Part shown: one piece after another, positions 8,749 to 16,769 of the stretch | How positions within the stretch are numbered: position 1 is the first letter of the stretch | Layout of the letters: each line of letters opens with the position of its first letter | Assembly (NCBI RefSeq): GCF_024496245.1 | Contig: NZ_CP101740.1 | Span: 1,735,501 to 1,799,500, forward strand | Origin: Sphingomonas qomolangmaensis | GTDB lineage: Bacteria; Pseudomonadota; Alphaproteobacteria; Sphingomonadales; Sphingomonadaceae | Direction of reading: 5' to 3' | Length of the DNA: 64,000 bases | Notes under the pieces: generated by a model | Database searches by the model: none | Told to the model about the DNA's origin: nothing | The model's input: the letters and a program-made list of their open reading frames with translations, nothing else | Translations under genes and position numbers: made by a program

Positions 8749-10161
8749 ATGGACGGGGCAGCAGGCAATCGCGCGAATATAGGGTTCATCGGCGCCATCG
8801 TTGCGGTGGCGACGATCGGTGGCTTCATGTTCGGCTATGACAGCGGCGTCATCAACGGCACGCAGGACGGGCTCGAGGCAGCGTTCGACCTGTCGGCGCT
8901 CGGTACCGGGTTCAACGTCGGCGCGATCCTGATCGGCTGCGCCGCGGGTGCCTTCGGCGCCGGCCGGCTGGCCGACGTCATGGGTCGCCGCAAGGTCATG
9001 ATGATCTCGGCGGTGCTGTTCCTCGTCAGCGCGCTGCTCGCGGGCGCCGCGGGTTCGTCGGGCTGGTTCATCCTGGCGCGCATCATCGGCGGCCTCGGCG
9101 TCGGCGCGGCATCGGTGCTGTCGCCTGCCTATATCTCCGAAGTCACCCCCGCCGCGATCCGCGGCCGGCTGGCCTCGATCCAGCAGATCATGATCATCAC
9201 CGGCCTCACCGGCGCGTTCGTCGCCAACTGGGCGCTGGCGTCGGTCGCCGGCGGATCGACCGCCGAATTCTGGTATGGCTATGAAGCATGGCGCTGGATG
9301 TTCTGGCTGCAGGCGATCCCCGCGCTGGTATATTTCCTCGCGCTGCTGACGATCCCCGAAAGCCCGCGCTACCTGATGGCCAAGGGCCGCGAGGCCGAGG
9401 CCGAAGCGGTGCTGGTCAAGCTGCTCGGCCGCGACGAAGGGTCGCGCAAGGTCGTCGAGATTCGCGATTCGCTGAGCTCGGACCAGCATCGTCCGCGCCT
9501 GTCGGACCTGATCAGCAAGACCACCGGCAAGGTGCGTCCGATCGTCTATGTCGGCATCGGCCTCGCGATCTTCCAGCAGCTCGTCGGCATCAACGTCGTG
9601 TTCTATTATGGCGCGGTCCTGTGGCAGTCGGTCGGCTTCTCGGAAAGCGACGCGCTGCTGATCAACATCGTGTCGGGAACGCTCTCGATCCTCGCCTGCC
9701 TCGTCACCGTGCTGGTGATCGACAAGGTGGGGCGCAAGCCGCTGCTGTTGATCGGTTCGGCGGGCATGACCGTTACGCTCGGCACCGTCGCCTTCGCCTT
9801 CTCGAACTCGGTGACCGCCGCTGACGGCAGCGTCGGCCTGCCGGGCAATTGGGGCATCATCGCGCTCATCGCCGCCAATCTGTACGTCATCTTCTTCAAC
9901 GTCAGCTGGGGCCCGGTGATGTGGGTGATGCTGGGCGAGATGTTCCCGAACCAGATCCGCGGTTCGGCGCTGGCCTTCGCCGGGCTTGCGCAGTGGCTCG
10001 CCAACTTCGCGATCTCGGTCAGCTTCCCCTGGGCAGCCGCCAATATCGGCCTGGTCGTCACCTACAGCTTCTTCGCGATCAGCGCGGCGATCTCGTACTT
10101 CTTCGTGATGCGTGCGGTGCACGAAACGCGCGGCGTCGAGCTCGAGAATATGGAAGGCTGA
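8749..10161 (+). CDS. Sugar porter MFS transporter (XylE-type xylose/H+ symporter)
   Basis: Inner-membrane MFS permease, sugar porter family, with 12 predicted helices in 470 aa. Family signatures are visible: GYDSGVINGTQ in helix 1, GRLADVMGRRK (about 74-84), PESPRYLMAKGR before the central loop, QQLVGINVVFYYG in helix 7, VIDKVGRKPLL and the WGPVMWVMLGEMFPNQIRG block. The start has AGGAG at good spacing. Its stop overlaps the dehydratase start (TGATG), so uptake and xylonate dehydration are co-expressed. Xylose is the most likely substrate from context. Glucose or arabinose porters share the same motifs. Confidence 0.88.
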   Translation: MDGAAGNRANIGFIGAIVAVATIGGFMFGYDSGVINGTQDGLEAAFDLSALGTGFNVGAILIGCAAGAFGAGRLADVMGRRKVMMISAVLFLVSALLAGAAGSSGWFILARIIGGLGVGAASVLSPAYISEVTPAAIRGRLASIQQIMIITGLTGAFVANWALASVAGGSTAEFWYGYEAWRWMFWLQAIPALVYFLALLTIPESPRYLMAKGREAEAEAVLVKLLGRDEGSRKVVEIRDSLSSDQHRPRLSDLISKTTGKVRPIVYVGIGLAIFQQLVGINVVFYYGAVLWQSVGFSESDALLINIVSGTLSILACLVTVLVIDKVGRKPLLLIGSAGMTVTLGTVAFAFSNSVTAADGSVGLPGNWGIIALIAANLYVIFFNVSWGPVMWVMLGEMFPNQIRGSALAFAGLAQWLANFAISVSFPWAAANIGLVVTYSFFAISAAISYFFVMRAVHETRGVELENMEG

Positions 10162-11933
10162 TGCGCACTCCGGTCCGTCCTTTCCGATCGCGCGAATGGT
10201 TTGCCGCCCCCGGGCGCAGCGACATGGCGGCGCTCTATCTCGAGCGCTTCATGAACTACGGCATCACGCCGCAGGAGCTGCGCTCGGGCCGGCCGATCAT
10301 CGGCATCGCGCAATCGGGGTCGGACCTCGCGCCGTGCAACCGGATCCATGTCGAGCTCGCCAAGCGCGTGCGCGACGGGATCCGCGATGCCGGCGGGATC
10401 GCGATGGAGTTTCCGCTCCATCCGATCTTCGAAAACTGCCGCCGCCCCACCGCGGCGCTCGATCGCAACCTGGCCTATCTCGGGCTGGTCGAGATTCTCA
10501 ACGGCTATCCGATCGACGCGGTGGTGCTCACCACCGGGTGCGACAAGACGACGCCGGCGCAGGTGATGGCGGCCTCGACGGTCGACATTCCCGCGATCGT
10601 GCTGTCGGGCGGGCCGATGCTCGATGGGTGGCATGACGGCGAGCTGGTGGGTTCGGGTACGGTCATCTGGCGCAGCCGCCGCAAGCTGGGCGCGGGCGAG
10701 ATCACCGAGGACGAATTCCTCGATGCCGCCACCGCATCGGCCCCGTCGGCTGGGCATTGCAACACGATGGGCACCGCATCGACGATGAACGCGATCGCCG
10801 AAGGGCTGGGGCTGTCGCTCCCCGGCTGCGCGGCGATTCCCGCCCCCTATCGCGAGCGCGGGCAGATCGCCTATGAAACCGGCGTCCGCGCGGTCGAGAT
10901 GGCGTATGAAGACATCCGCCCCTCGTCGATCCTCACCCGCCAGGCGTTCCTCAACGCGATCGCGCTGACCACCGCGATCGGTGGATCGTCGAACGCGCAG
11001 CCGCACATCATGGCGATGGCGCGCCATGCCGGCGTCGACATCACGCCCGAGGACTGGATGGTCGGCTACGACCTGCCGCTGCTGGTGAACATGCAGCCGG
11101 CGGGCAAATATCTGGGCGAACGCTTCCATCGCGCGGGCGGCGTGCCCGCGGTGCTGTGCGAGCTGCTCGCCAAGGGCAAGATCGACGGCGGCGTGCCGAC
11201 GGTCACCGGCCGCACGCTGGCCGAGAATGTCGCCGGGCGCGAGACGCGCGACCGCGACGTCATCTGGCCCTATGACGCGCCGCTCAAGAAACGCGCGGGC
11301 TTCCTGGTGCTCAAGGGCAATTTGTTCGACTTCGCGATCATGAAGACCAGCGTGATCTCCGACGCCTTCCGCGCGCGCTATCTGTCGCGTCCGGGCGAGG
11401 AGAATATCTTCGAGGGCCGCGCGATCGTGTTCGACGGATCGGACGATTATCATCACCGGATCAACGATCCCGCGCTGAACATCGACGAAGACTGCATCCT
11501 GGTGATCCGCGGTGCGGGCGTGCTCGGCTGGCCGGGCTCGGCCGAAGTCGTCAACATGCAGCCGCCCGACGCGCTGCTGGCACGCGGTGTGCAGAGCTTG
11601 CCGACGCTGGGCGATGGCCGCCAGTCGGGAACGTCGGACAGCCCCTCGATCCTCAACGCCTCGCCCGAGAGCGCCGGTGGTGGTGGGCTCGCCTGGCTGC
11701 GCACCGGCGACCGCGTGCGCGTCGATCTCAACCGCGGCGAGTGCAACGCGCTGGTCGAACCGGGTGAGATCGAACGCCGCAAGGCCGAACCCGCACCGCC
11801 GGTGCCCGCCAGCAACACGCCCTGGGAAGAGCTGTACCGCGAAAAGACCGGCCAGCTCGCCGAGGGCGGGGTGATGGAAATGGCGCTGAAATATCGCGGC
11901 ACCTCGGAAAAGCCGCCGCGGCATAACCACTAG
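10161..11933 (+). CDS. xylD: D-xylonate dehydratase (IlvD/EDD family)
   Basis: [2Fe-2S] dehydratase converting D-xylonate to 2-keto-3-deoxy-D-xylonate. The ATG at 10161 overlaps the transporter stop and gives 590 aa, matching the pentonate dehydratase class; an upstream in-frame extension inside the transporter gene is spurious. The three cluster cysteines are Cys59 (LAPCNRIH), Cys127 (TTGCDKTTP) and Cys200 (GHCNTMGTAST). The positions agree with those I recall for characterised L-arabinonate and D-xylonate dehydratases. With the xylX-xylB-xylC operon it completes an oxidative xylose route. L-arabinonate or galactonate activity is possible because the class is promiscuous. Confidence 0.9.
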   Translation: MRTPVRPFRSREWFAAPGRSDMAALYLERFMNYGITPQELRSGRPIIGIAQSGSDLAPCNRIHVELAKRVRDGIRDAGGIAMEFPLHPIFENCRRPTAALDRNLAYLGLVEILNGYPIDAVVLTTGCDKTTPAQVMAASTVDIPAIVLSGGPMLDGWHDGELVGSGTVIWRSRRKLGAGEITEDEFLDAATASAPSAGHCNTMGTASTMNAIAEGLGLSLPGCAAIPAPYRERGQIAYETGVRAVEMAYEDIRPSSILTRQAFLNAIALTTAIGGSSNAQPHIMAMARHAGVDITPEDWMVGYDLPLLVNMQPAGKYLGERFHRAGGVPAVLCELLAKGKIDGGVPTVTGRTLAENVAGRETRDRDVIWPYDAPLKKRAGFLVLKGNLFDFAIMKTSVISDAFRARYLSRPGEENIFEGRAIVFDGSDDYHHRINDPALNIDEDCILVIRGAGVLGWPGSAEVVNMQPPDALLARGVQSLPTLGDGRQSGTSDSPSILNASPESAGGGGLAWLRTGDRVRVDLNRGECNALVEPGEIERRKAEPAPPVPASNTPWEELYREKTGQLAEGGVMEMALKYRGTSEKPPRHNH

Positions 11934-11946
11934 GGTGCGGCTTCTT

Positions 11947-11974
11947 CGTCATTCCCGCGAAGGCAGGAATGACG
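11947..11974. repeat. REP-type palindrome between convergent genes
   Basis: CGTCATTCC(8 bp)GGAATGACG-type hairpin with 9-bp arms, located between the convergent xylD and HPP genes. It is a typical dispersed palindromic repeat and may also end transcription from both sides. No T-run is visible. Confidence 0.65.
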
Positions 11975-11982
11975 TTTGGGCT

Positions 11983-12642
11983 TCAGCGCTTGGCTTCGCG
12001 CTTCGCGGCGTGGCGCTCGGCATGCGCGAGCAGCGCTTCCAGATCCTCCGACGCGATATCGAAGCTCTCGTGCATGTCCTCGAGCGCAGCCTCGATATCG
12101 GCATGCTGCAGCCGCGACACCGGTACCGCTGCCGGGACATGCGGATAATTGCCCGCGGTCGCGCGGTGGAACAGCAAGGCCACCGCCACCAGCGCGATCG
12201 AATTGATCGCCACGGGCGCGAACGCGAAGCCGAAGCCCGCCGCATGAATCCCCTCGCTGCCGATGACTGCGGTCAGCGCCGCGGCGCCGCCGGGCGGATG
12301 CAGGCAGCGCAGCAGCGACATGATCAGGATCGCCGCCCCCACCGCGACGCCAGCGGCCATCGTCGAATCGGGGATCAGCCGATACACCGCGACCCCCACC
12401 AAAGACGAGATGACGTTGCCCCCCACCACCGGCCATGGCTGCGCCAGCGGGCTCGACGGCACCCCGAACACCAGCACCGCCGACGCGCCGAGCGGCGCGA
12501 CGATCAGCGGGAAATCGATGCTGGTCAGCGGCAAGCCCCCGGTGACGACGATCGTCAGCGCGATGCCGATCGTCGCGCCCAGGCAACCGATCAGGCGATT
12601 GGTGAAGTTGGCGCCGGCCAGCAGCGGTTTGAAGAAGTTCAT
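11983..12642 (-). CDS. HPP family integral membrane protein
   Basis: Membrane protein of the HPP family, named for its conserved His-Pro-Pro motif, here LHPPGGAAALTAVIG at about residues 113-127. About four or five hydrophobic segments span residues 14-155, followed by a hydrophilic, partly charged C-terminal tail (about 165-219, EAALEDMHESFD and KREAKR) that is probably cytoplasmic. Its start lies 30 bp after the lactonase stop, so it may be the last gene of the xylXBC operon. Some HPP members have been linked to nitrite transport; no substrate can be inferred here, and a role in pentose metabolism is only a contextual guess. Confidence 0.8.
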   Translation of the reverse strand: MNFFKPLLAGANFTNRLIGCLGATIGIALTIVVTGGLPLTSIDFPLIVAPLGASAVLVFGVPSSPLAQPWPVVGGNVISSLVGVAVYRLIPDSTMAAGVAVGAAILIMSLLRCLHPPGGAAALTAVIGSEGIHAAGFGFAFAPVAINSIALVAVALLFHRATAGNYPHVPAAVPVSRLQHADIEAALEDMHESFDIASEDLEALLAHAERHAAKREAKR

Positions 12643-12672
12643 GCTCGTCCTGCGTGGATCATCGTCCGGCGC

Positions 12673-13554
12673 TTAGAACGCCGCCTCGACTCCCGCCACC
12701 CCCGGCACGTCGACGGTGAAGCTGAAAAGATCGCCCGCCAGCGGTTCACGTTCGCGCCCCGCGGCATCGAGGTGCTTGGCGGCGGTGGTCGCGAACACCG
12801 TGCGCAGATCGGGCCCGCCAAAGGCGAGCTTGGTGATCGCGCTCACCGGAAAGCGAACGGTTTCGAGGAGTTCGCCGGCGGGCGAATAACGCCGTGCGCC
12901 CCAGCCATTGTACAGCCCGATCCAGACGCAGCCTTCGGCGTCGCATACCGGGCCATCGGGATAGCCGTCCGCGCGGTCGATCTGCGCGAACAATCGGGTG
13001 TCGGTCAGCGTGCCGTCGGCGGCGAGCGCGCAGGCATGGATCGTGCCGCCCAGCGTATCGACATGGTACAGCGTGCGCCCGTCAGGGCTGATCGCCGGCC
13101 CGTTGGTGATCGACACCGGCGCGGTCGAGGCGACGCAATCCTTGCCGTCGTAGCGATAGATCCGCCCGGTCGCCGCCGCCTCGGCATCGTCCATCGTCCC
13201 GAACCACAGCCGGCCCGCGGCATCGACCGTCGCGTCGTTCAACCGATTGCCCGGCATGTCGGGCTCGGGATCGATCAACGGCGCGAACGATCCGTCGGCG
13301 GGATCGAAGCGCGCCAGCCCGGTCTGCAGCCCGGCGACGAAGCCACCGCTGCGCATCGGCAGCACGAAGCCGACCTGCGCGGGCGCGTCCCAGCTCTGCC
13401 GGCCACCGCTCGCGGGATCGTAGCGATGGACGAACCGGCCCTTGATGTCGACGAACCACAAGGCGTTGTCGCGCGCGACCCAGACGGGTCCCTCGAGCAA
13501 CGGCGCGCCGAGCGACCAGACGCTGCGCGGTTCGTTTGTCGCCACGCCACTCAC
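12673..13554 (-). CDS. xylC: Xylonolactonase, SMP-30/gluconolactonase family
   Basis: Cytosolic six-bladed propeller lactonase that opens D-xylono-lactone to D-xylonate. The SMP-30 signatures are seen as LLEGPVWVARDNALWFVDI at the N-terminus (metal-ligand Glu in EGP), GNRLNDATVDAAGRLWFGTM (about 102-121, with the conserved Asn-Asp) and a second Asp region in YPDGPVCDAEGCVWIGLY. Length 293 aa is normal. The GTG start overlaps the xylB stop (GTGA), so expression is coupled to the dehydrogenase, which generates its substrate. Specificity for xylonolactone rests on the operon. Confidence 0.87.
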   Translation of the reverse strand: MSGVATNEPRSVWSLGAPLLEGPVWVARDNALWFVDIKGRFVHRYDPASGGRQSWDAPAQVGFVLPMRSGGFVAGLQTGLARFDPADGSFAPLIDPEPDMPGNRLNDATVDAAGRLWFGTMDDAEAAATGRIYRYDGKDCVASTAPVSITNGPAISPDGRTLYHVDTLGGTIHACALAADGTLTDTRLFAQIDRADGYPDGPVCDAEGCVWIGLYNGWGARRYSPAGELLETVRFPVSAITKLAFGGPDLRTVFATTAAKHLDAAGREREPLAGDLFSFTVDVPGVAGVEAAF

Positions 13555-14381
13555 CGCCAGCCCGCGTCCACGAAATAGTTATGCCCGGTCACCAGCGCGG
13601 CATCGTCGCTCGCCAGGAACAGCACCATCGCCGCGATGTCGTGCGGGAGCAGCCGGCCCTTGAGGCACTGCGCATCGACAATCTCGGCCTCGCCCTCGGG
13701 CGTGTACCATTTGAGCTGCCGCTCGGTGCGGACATTGCCCGGGATCACGCAGGTGGCGCGGATGCCGTCGGGGCCGAGTTCGCGCGCCAGGCTGCGGGTC
13801 ATGCCCTCGATCGCCGCCTTGCAGGTCTGGTACAAGGTCAGGTCGGCCAGCGCCAAATGCCACGAGATCGAGCCGAGGTTGATGATCACCCCGCCGCCGC
13901 GTTCGCGCATCGCGGGGATCACCGCCTGCGCGCTGAAGAACATGTGCTTCAGGTTTACCGACAGGCGGTTGTCCCAATAGGCTTCGTCGACCTGGTCGAT
14001 CGAATGGCGGTCGTCATTGGCAGCGTTGTTCACCAGAATGTCGAACGCGCCCTCCTCGGCGATCAGCCGCGCGATCGTGTCGCGAAGCAGATCGATCTTG
14101 GTCAGGTCGACATGCTCGAAGCGCACCTTGGCCGGGGCCAGCGTTTCGACCAGCGCGCGCGAATCGGCCTCGGCGATGTCGAAGAAAGTGACGTCGGCGC
14201 CCTGCGCGACGAAGCCTTCGACCAGGCCGGCGCCGATCCCCGATCCACCCCCTGTGACCAGCACGCGCTTGCCGCGCAGGCTGGGGTAGATTGCGCGGTT
14301 GCTCTGCGCGGCCGTCTGTTGTTTCGAGATACTGATGTCGGCTTCGGCCATGGTGGTTCCGCTGTCTAGAATGTCGTTCAT
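13551..14381 (-). CDS. xylB: NAD-dependent D-xylose dehydrogenase (SDR family)
   Basis: Short-chain dehydrogenase oxidising D-xylose to D-xylono-lactone. The ATG at 14381 overlaps the xylX stop (ATGA), giving 276 aa; an internal ATG (14351) would remove ten residues. The Rossmann motif is VTGGGSGIG (about 42-50), followed by LVNNAANDDRH. The catalytic set is Ser171 in LGSISWH, Tyr184 and Lys188. From memory the core closely resembles Caulobacter crescentus XylB, including the NDDRH, GSISWHL and KWYTPEGEA blocks; a search should confirm this. The symbol follows Caulobacter usage and does not mean xylulokinase. Confidence 0.88.
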   Translation of the reverse strand: MNDILDSGTTMAEADISISKQQTAAQSNRAIYPSLRGKRVLVTGGGSGIGAGLVEGFVAQGADVTFFDIAEADSRALVETLAPAKVRFEHVDLTKIDLLRDTIARLIAEEGAFDILVNNAANDDRHSIDQVDEAYWDNRLSVNLKHMFFSAQAVIPAMRERGGGVIINLGSISWHLALADLTLYQTCKAAIEGMTRSLARELGPDGIRATCVIPGNVRTERQLKWYTPEGEAEIVDAQCLKGRLLPHDIAAMVLFLASDDAALVTGHNYFVDAGWR

Positions 14382-15520
14382 GCCGCCGCGCGGCGGCGAT
14401 CGGCGAGGTTGCGCATCAGGTCGCGGATGCCGAACGCCCACGGGGCGGCGGCCTTCGACGTGGTGACGCGGTTGACCAATGTGCCCAGCCGCGCGGCGCG
14501 GATCGATACGACATCGCCCTGCTTGTGGGTGAAGCCGCGGCCCGGCTCGTCGCGATCCTGCACCGGCGCGAACAACGTGCCCAGGAACAGCACGAAGCCG
14601 TCGGGATATTGATGCTCGCTCATCGCCTGGCGCATCAGATCCTCGGGATCGCGGCTGATCTCGCGCATCGAGCTGTGCCCGGTCAGCGTATAGCCCTCGG
14701 TCCCCTCGATCGTCAGGTCGAGCTCGGCGCTGCGGACATCGTCCATCGTGAAGCCGCCATCGAACAGCCGAACGAACGGCCCGATCGCGCACGATGCGTT
14801 ATTGTCCTTCGCCTTGCCGAGCAGCAGCGCGCTGCGCCCCTCGAAATCGCGAAGATTGACGTCGTTGCCCAACGTCGCGCCGATGGTACGACCGCGGCTG
14901 TCCGACACCAGCACGATTTCAGGCTCGGGATTGTTCCAGGTCGAATCCGACCGGACGCCGACTTCGCCGCCCCAGCCGATCGACGACAGCACAGGGGTCT
15001 TGGTGAAGACCTCGGCATCGGGGCCGATCGCGACCTCGAGATATTGCGACCACATGCCCGCGTCGATCAACGCGGTCTTGAGCCGTGCGGCATCGTCGCT
15101 GCCCGGCACCACCGAGCGGATACCGCCGCCGACCTTTTCCTCGAGCTCGGCGCGGATCGCCGATGCTGCAGCCGAATCGCCGCGCGCACGCTCCTCGATC
15201 ACCCGCTCGATCGCCGACACCGCGAAGGTGACGCCCGCCGCCTTGACGCATTGCAGGTCGATCGGCGCCAGCAGCTGGAAGCGCGCGTCCGAACCGGCGG
15301 CGCCGAGATCCTCGACCGCGCAGAGCGCCTCGCCCGACACCGCGGTGGGATCGGCCATGTCGAACAGGTCCGACGTCGTCTCGGCATGCGCGATCACCGA
15401 TTCCACCGTGCCGCCGCGGACGATCACCGGCACCGGCCCCTGCGGGGTCAGCACCCGGCCCGCGAGCACCGCATCGGCGTGATCGACAGGCAATGCCTGC
15501 GAACTCCAGTTTACCTGCAT
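14378..15520 (-). CDS. xylX: 2-keto-3-deoxy-D-xylonate dehydratase (FAH family)
   Basis: Fumarylacetoacetate-hydrolase-fold enzyme predicted to dehydrate 2-keto-3-deoxyxylonate to alpha-ketoglutarate semialdehyde. Residues about 190-350 hold the FAH core, with metal-binding acidic residues in NPEPEIVLV and a GNDVNLRDFEGR segment. The N-terminal ~150 residues form the accessory region typical of pentonate-pathway members. The start ATG follows GGGAGAGG. It leads an operon with xylB and xylC, and a perfect operator lies 26 bp upstream. The arrangement parallels the Caulobacter xyl operon. Other FAH acyl-pyruvate hydrolases are less likely given context. Confidence 0.85.
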   Translation of the reverse strand: MQVNWSSQALPVDHADAVLAGRVLTPQGPVPVIVRGGTVESVIAHAETTSDLFDMADPTAVSGEALCAVEDLGAAGSDARFQLLAPIDLQCVKAAGVTFAVSAIERVIEERARGDSAAASAIRAELEEKVGGGIRSVVPGSDDAARLKTALIDAGMWSQYLEVAIGPDAEVFTKTPVLSSIGWGGEVGVRSDSTWNNPEPEIVLVSDSRGRTIGATLGNDVNLRDFEGRSALLLGKAKDNNASCAIGPFVRLFDGGFTMDDVRSAELDLTIEGTEGYTLTGHSSMREISRDPEDLMRQAMSEHQYPDGFVLFLGTLFAPVQDRDEPGRGFTHKQGDVVSIRAARLGTLVNRVTTSKAAAPWAFGIRDLMRNLADRRRAAA

Positions 15521-15545
15521 GTACCTCTCCCAATCCGGCTTATGC

Positions 15546-15559
15546 TGATAGCGCTATCA
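15546..15559. promoter_or_regulatory. Perfect LacI-type operator upstream of xylX operon
   Basis: TGATAGCGCTATCA, perfectly palindromic and extending to 16 bp (15545-15560). It is 26 bp from the xylX start codon, so a bound repressor would overlap the likely promoter or transcription start of xylXBC. Confidence 0.82.
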
Positions 15560-15602
15560 GCGTTGACGCCGGTCCGCAACATGGACCGATCGTGCATATT
15601 GC

Positions 15603-16619
15603 TCAGCCCGGCAGCGTGTTCTTCAGGAAGGTTCGCAGCCGATCGTCGCGTGCCGGGGTCGCCGGCCCGAGCACCCCGCGCGCATGTTCGGGCAGGTGAT
15701 CGACCGCGGCGGGGGCGGCATCGCCGAAGATATAATGGTCGAACCACCCGCGCCACGCCGCGCGCTCGCCCGGCGGCAGGTCGCGGATCGCGAGCAGCGC
15801 GTGCGCGAGCACCCCCAGCGGCGATGCGCGCGGGTCGCTGTCCCACCAATAATTGACCAGCACGTTGAGCGGGCCGAACGCGCGGATATTGTGCCACCAC
15901 AAAGCGGGCATGAAGATCGCGTCGCCGGGCCGCAGCACTGCGACGCGGGCATGGCGCATCGCCTCGGCGAAGCGCGGGAAGCGATCGAGATCAGGGGCAT
16001 AGGGATCGACCATGCTCGACGGCTGCCCCGCCATCGTGACGTCGATCGGGCCGATATAGAGGTTGGCGATCTGGTCGGGCGGGAACAGCAGGAAGCGCCG
16101 CTCGCCCGCGACGACGCAGGCAAGGTTCGGCGAGATGTCGAAATGCGTCGATACATGGGTGGCGTTGCCGATCCAGACGCGCGGGGTGGCGCCAGCGAGC
16201 GGCAGGCCGATCGCATTGGCCTCGATCCAGCCGGGAAGATGCTGCCCCGCCGCCGCCGCACCCGCATAGAGAGCGGGCGCCGCCGGGTCGGCCGCCAGCC
16301 GCACGAGTTCGCGCAGCAGCGTGGTGACGCTGGCGGGCTCGCGCTTGAAATTGAAGCCGCGCATGTCGTCGCGGTAGAAGAAGCGCCCCTCGATCGTCGG
16401 GGCGCCGACCATCACCTCGACGGGGCGTCCGGTATCGAAGCCGGCGATATAGCGCGCGATCGCTTCGTGCCCCTCGCGCGCCGCCGCAACCGCGGGCCAT
16501 TGCGCGGCCTGGCCGCGCAGCACGATCGGCTCATAGTGATCGAAGATGTCGGTGGTGAAACGGTCGGCGGCGACCGGTTCGCGTTCGGCAAGCGGCCGGG
16601 GTTCAGGCAGGCTATTCAC
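15603..16619 (-). CDS. Cupin_8 / JmjC-like Fe(II)/2-oxoglutarate oxygenase candidate
   Basis: Cupin-like protein of the FIH/JmjC type, expected to hydroxylate a protein side chain or small molecule using Fe(II) and 2-oxoglutarate. I chose the GTG at 16619 (338 aa), which has GGAGAG at ideal spacing, over an ATG 33 bp upstream. The iron-binding triad is visible as His159/Asp161 (STHFDIS) and His243 (LWWHNI). FPPDQIANLY and LVNYWWDSD follow the pattern of this subfamily. It is clearly paralogous to the gene at 27354-28385 beside a TonB receptor. A 150-bp gap with an inverted repeat separates it from the upstream aldehyde dehydrogenase. The target is unknown. Confidence 0.8.
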   Translation of the reverse strand: MNSLPEPRPLAEREPVAADRFTTDIFDHYEPIVLRGQAAQWPAVAAAREGHEAIARYIAGFDTGRPVEVMVGAPTIEGRFFYRDDMRGFNFKREPASVTTLLRELVRLAADPAAPALYAGAAAAGQHLPGWIEANAIGLPLAGATPRVWIGNATHVSTHFDISPNLACVVAGERRFLLFPPDQIANLYIGPIDVTMAGQPSSMVDPYAPDLDRFPRFAEAMRHARVAVLRPGDAIFMPALWWHNIRAFGPLNVLVNYWWDSDPRASPLGVLAHALLAIRDLPPGERAAWRGWFDHYIFGDAAPAAVDHLPEHARGVLGPATPARDDRLRTFLKNTLPG

Positions 16620-16695
16620 GCAACTCTCCGACGACGTTCCGGGGCTTTGCAAGGTCGTTGCAACCGCCGGCTATCGTTCGCAGCCGATCGGGAAG

Positions 16696-16760
16696 CCCCT
16701 CCCCCACTTGCCATCGCATGACGATGTCGCCTTGGCGACCGCGAGGCAAGTGGGGGCGGG
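16696..16760. repeat. GC-rich inverted repeat
   Basis: Arms at 16696-16712 (CCCCTCCCCCACTTGCC) and 16745-16760 (GGCAAGTGGGGGCGGG) form a long stem between the aldehyde dehydrogenase and cupin genes. It belongs to the same general class of C-rich paired repeats as the copies at about 32.3, 47.4 and 60.9 kb. It may stop or stabilise the GH67-aldehyde dehydrogenase transcript. Confidence 0.65.
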
Positions 16761-16769
16761 TTCAGCCGA

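Noticed and set aside
9849..10160. N-terminal extension of the xylonate dehydratase to 694 aa
   Set aside because: The extra 104 residues lie inside the symporter gene in another frame. The ATG at 10161 gives normal family length and cysteine positions.
11935..13578. Large plus-strand ORF across HPP and lactonase genes
   Set aside because: It is antisense to two genes with clear family motifs; its own translation is Arg/His-rich low-complexity.
13551..14792. 413-aa version of the xylose dehydrogenase
   Set aside because: The first part overlaps the xylX coding sequence out of frame. The ATG at 14381, overlapping the xylX stop, fits SDR length.
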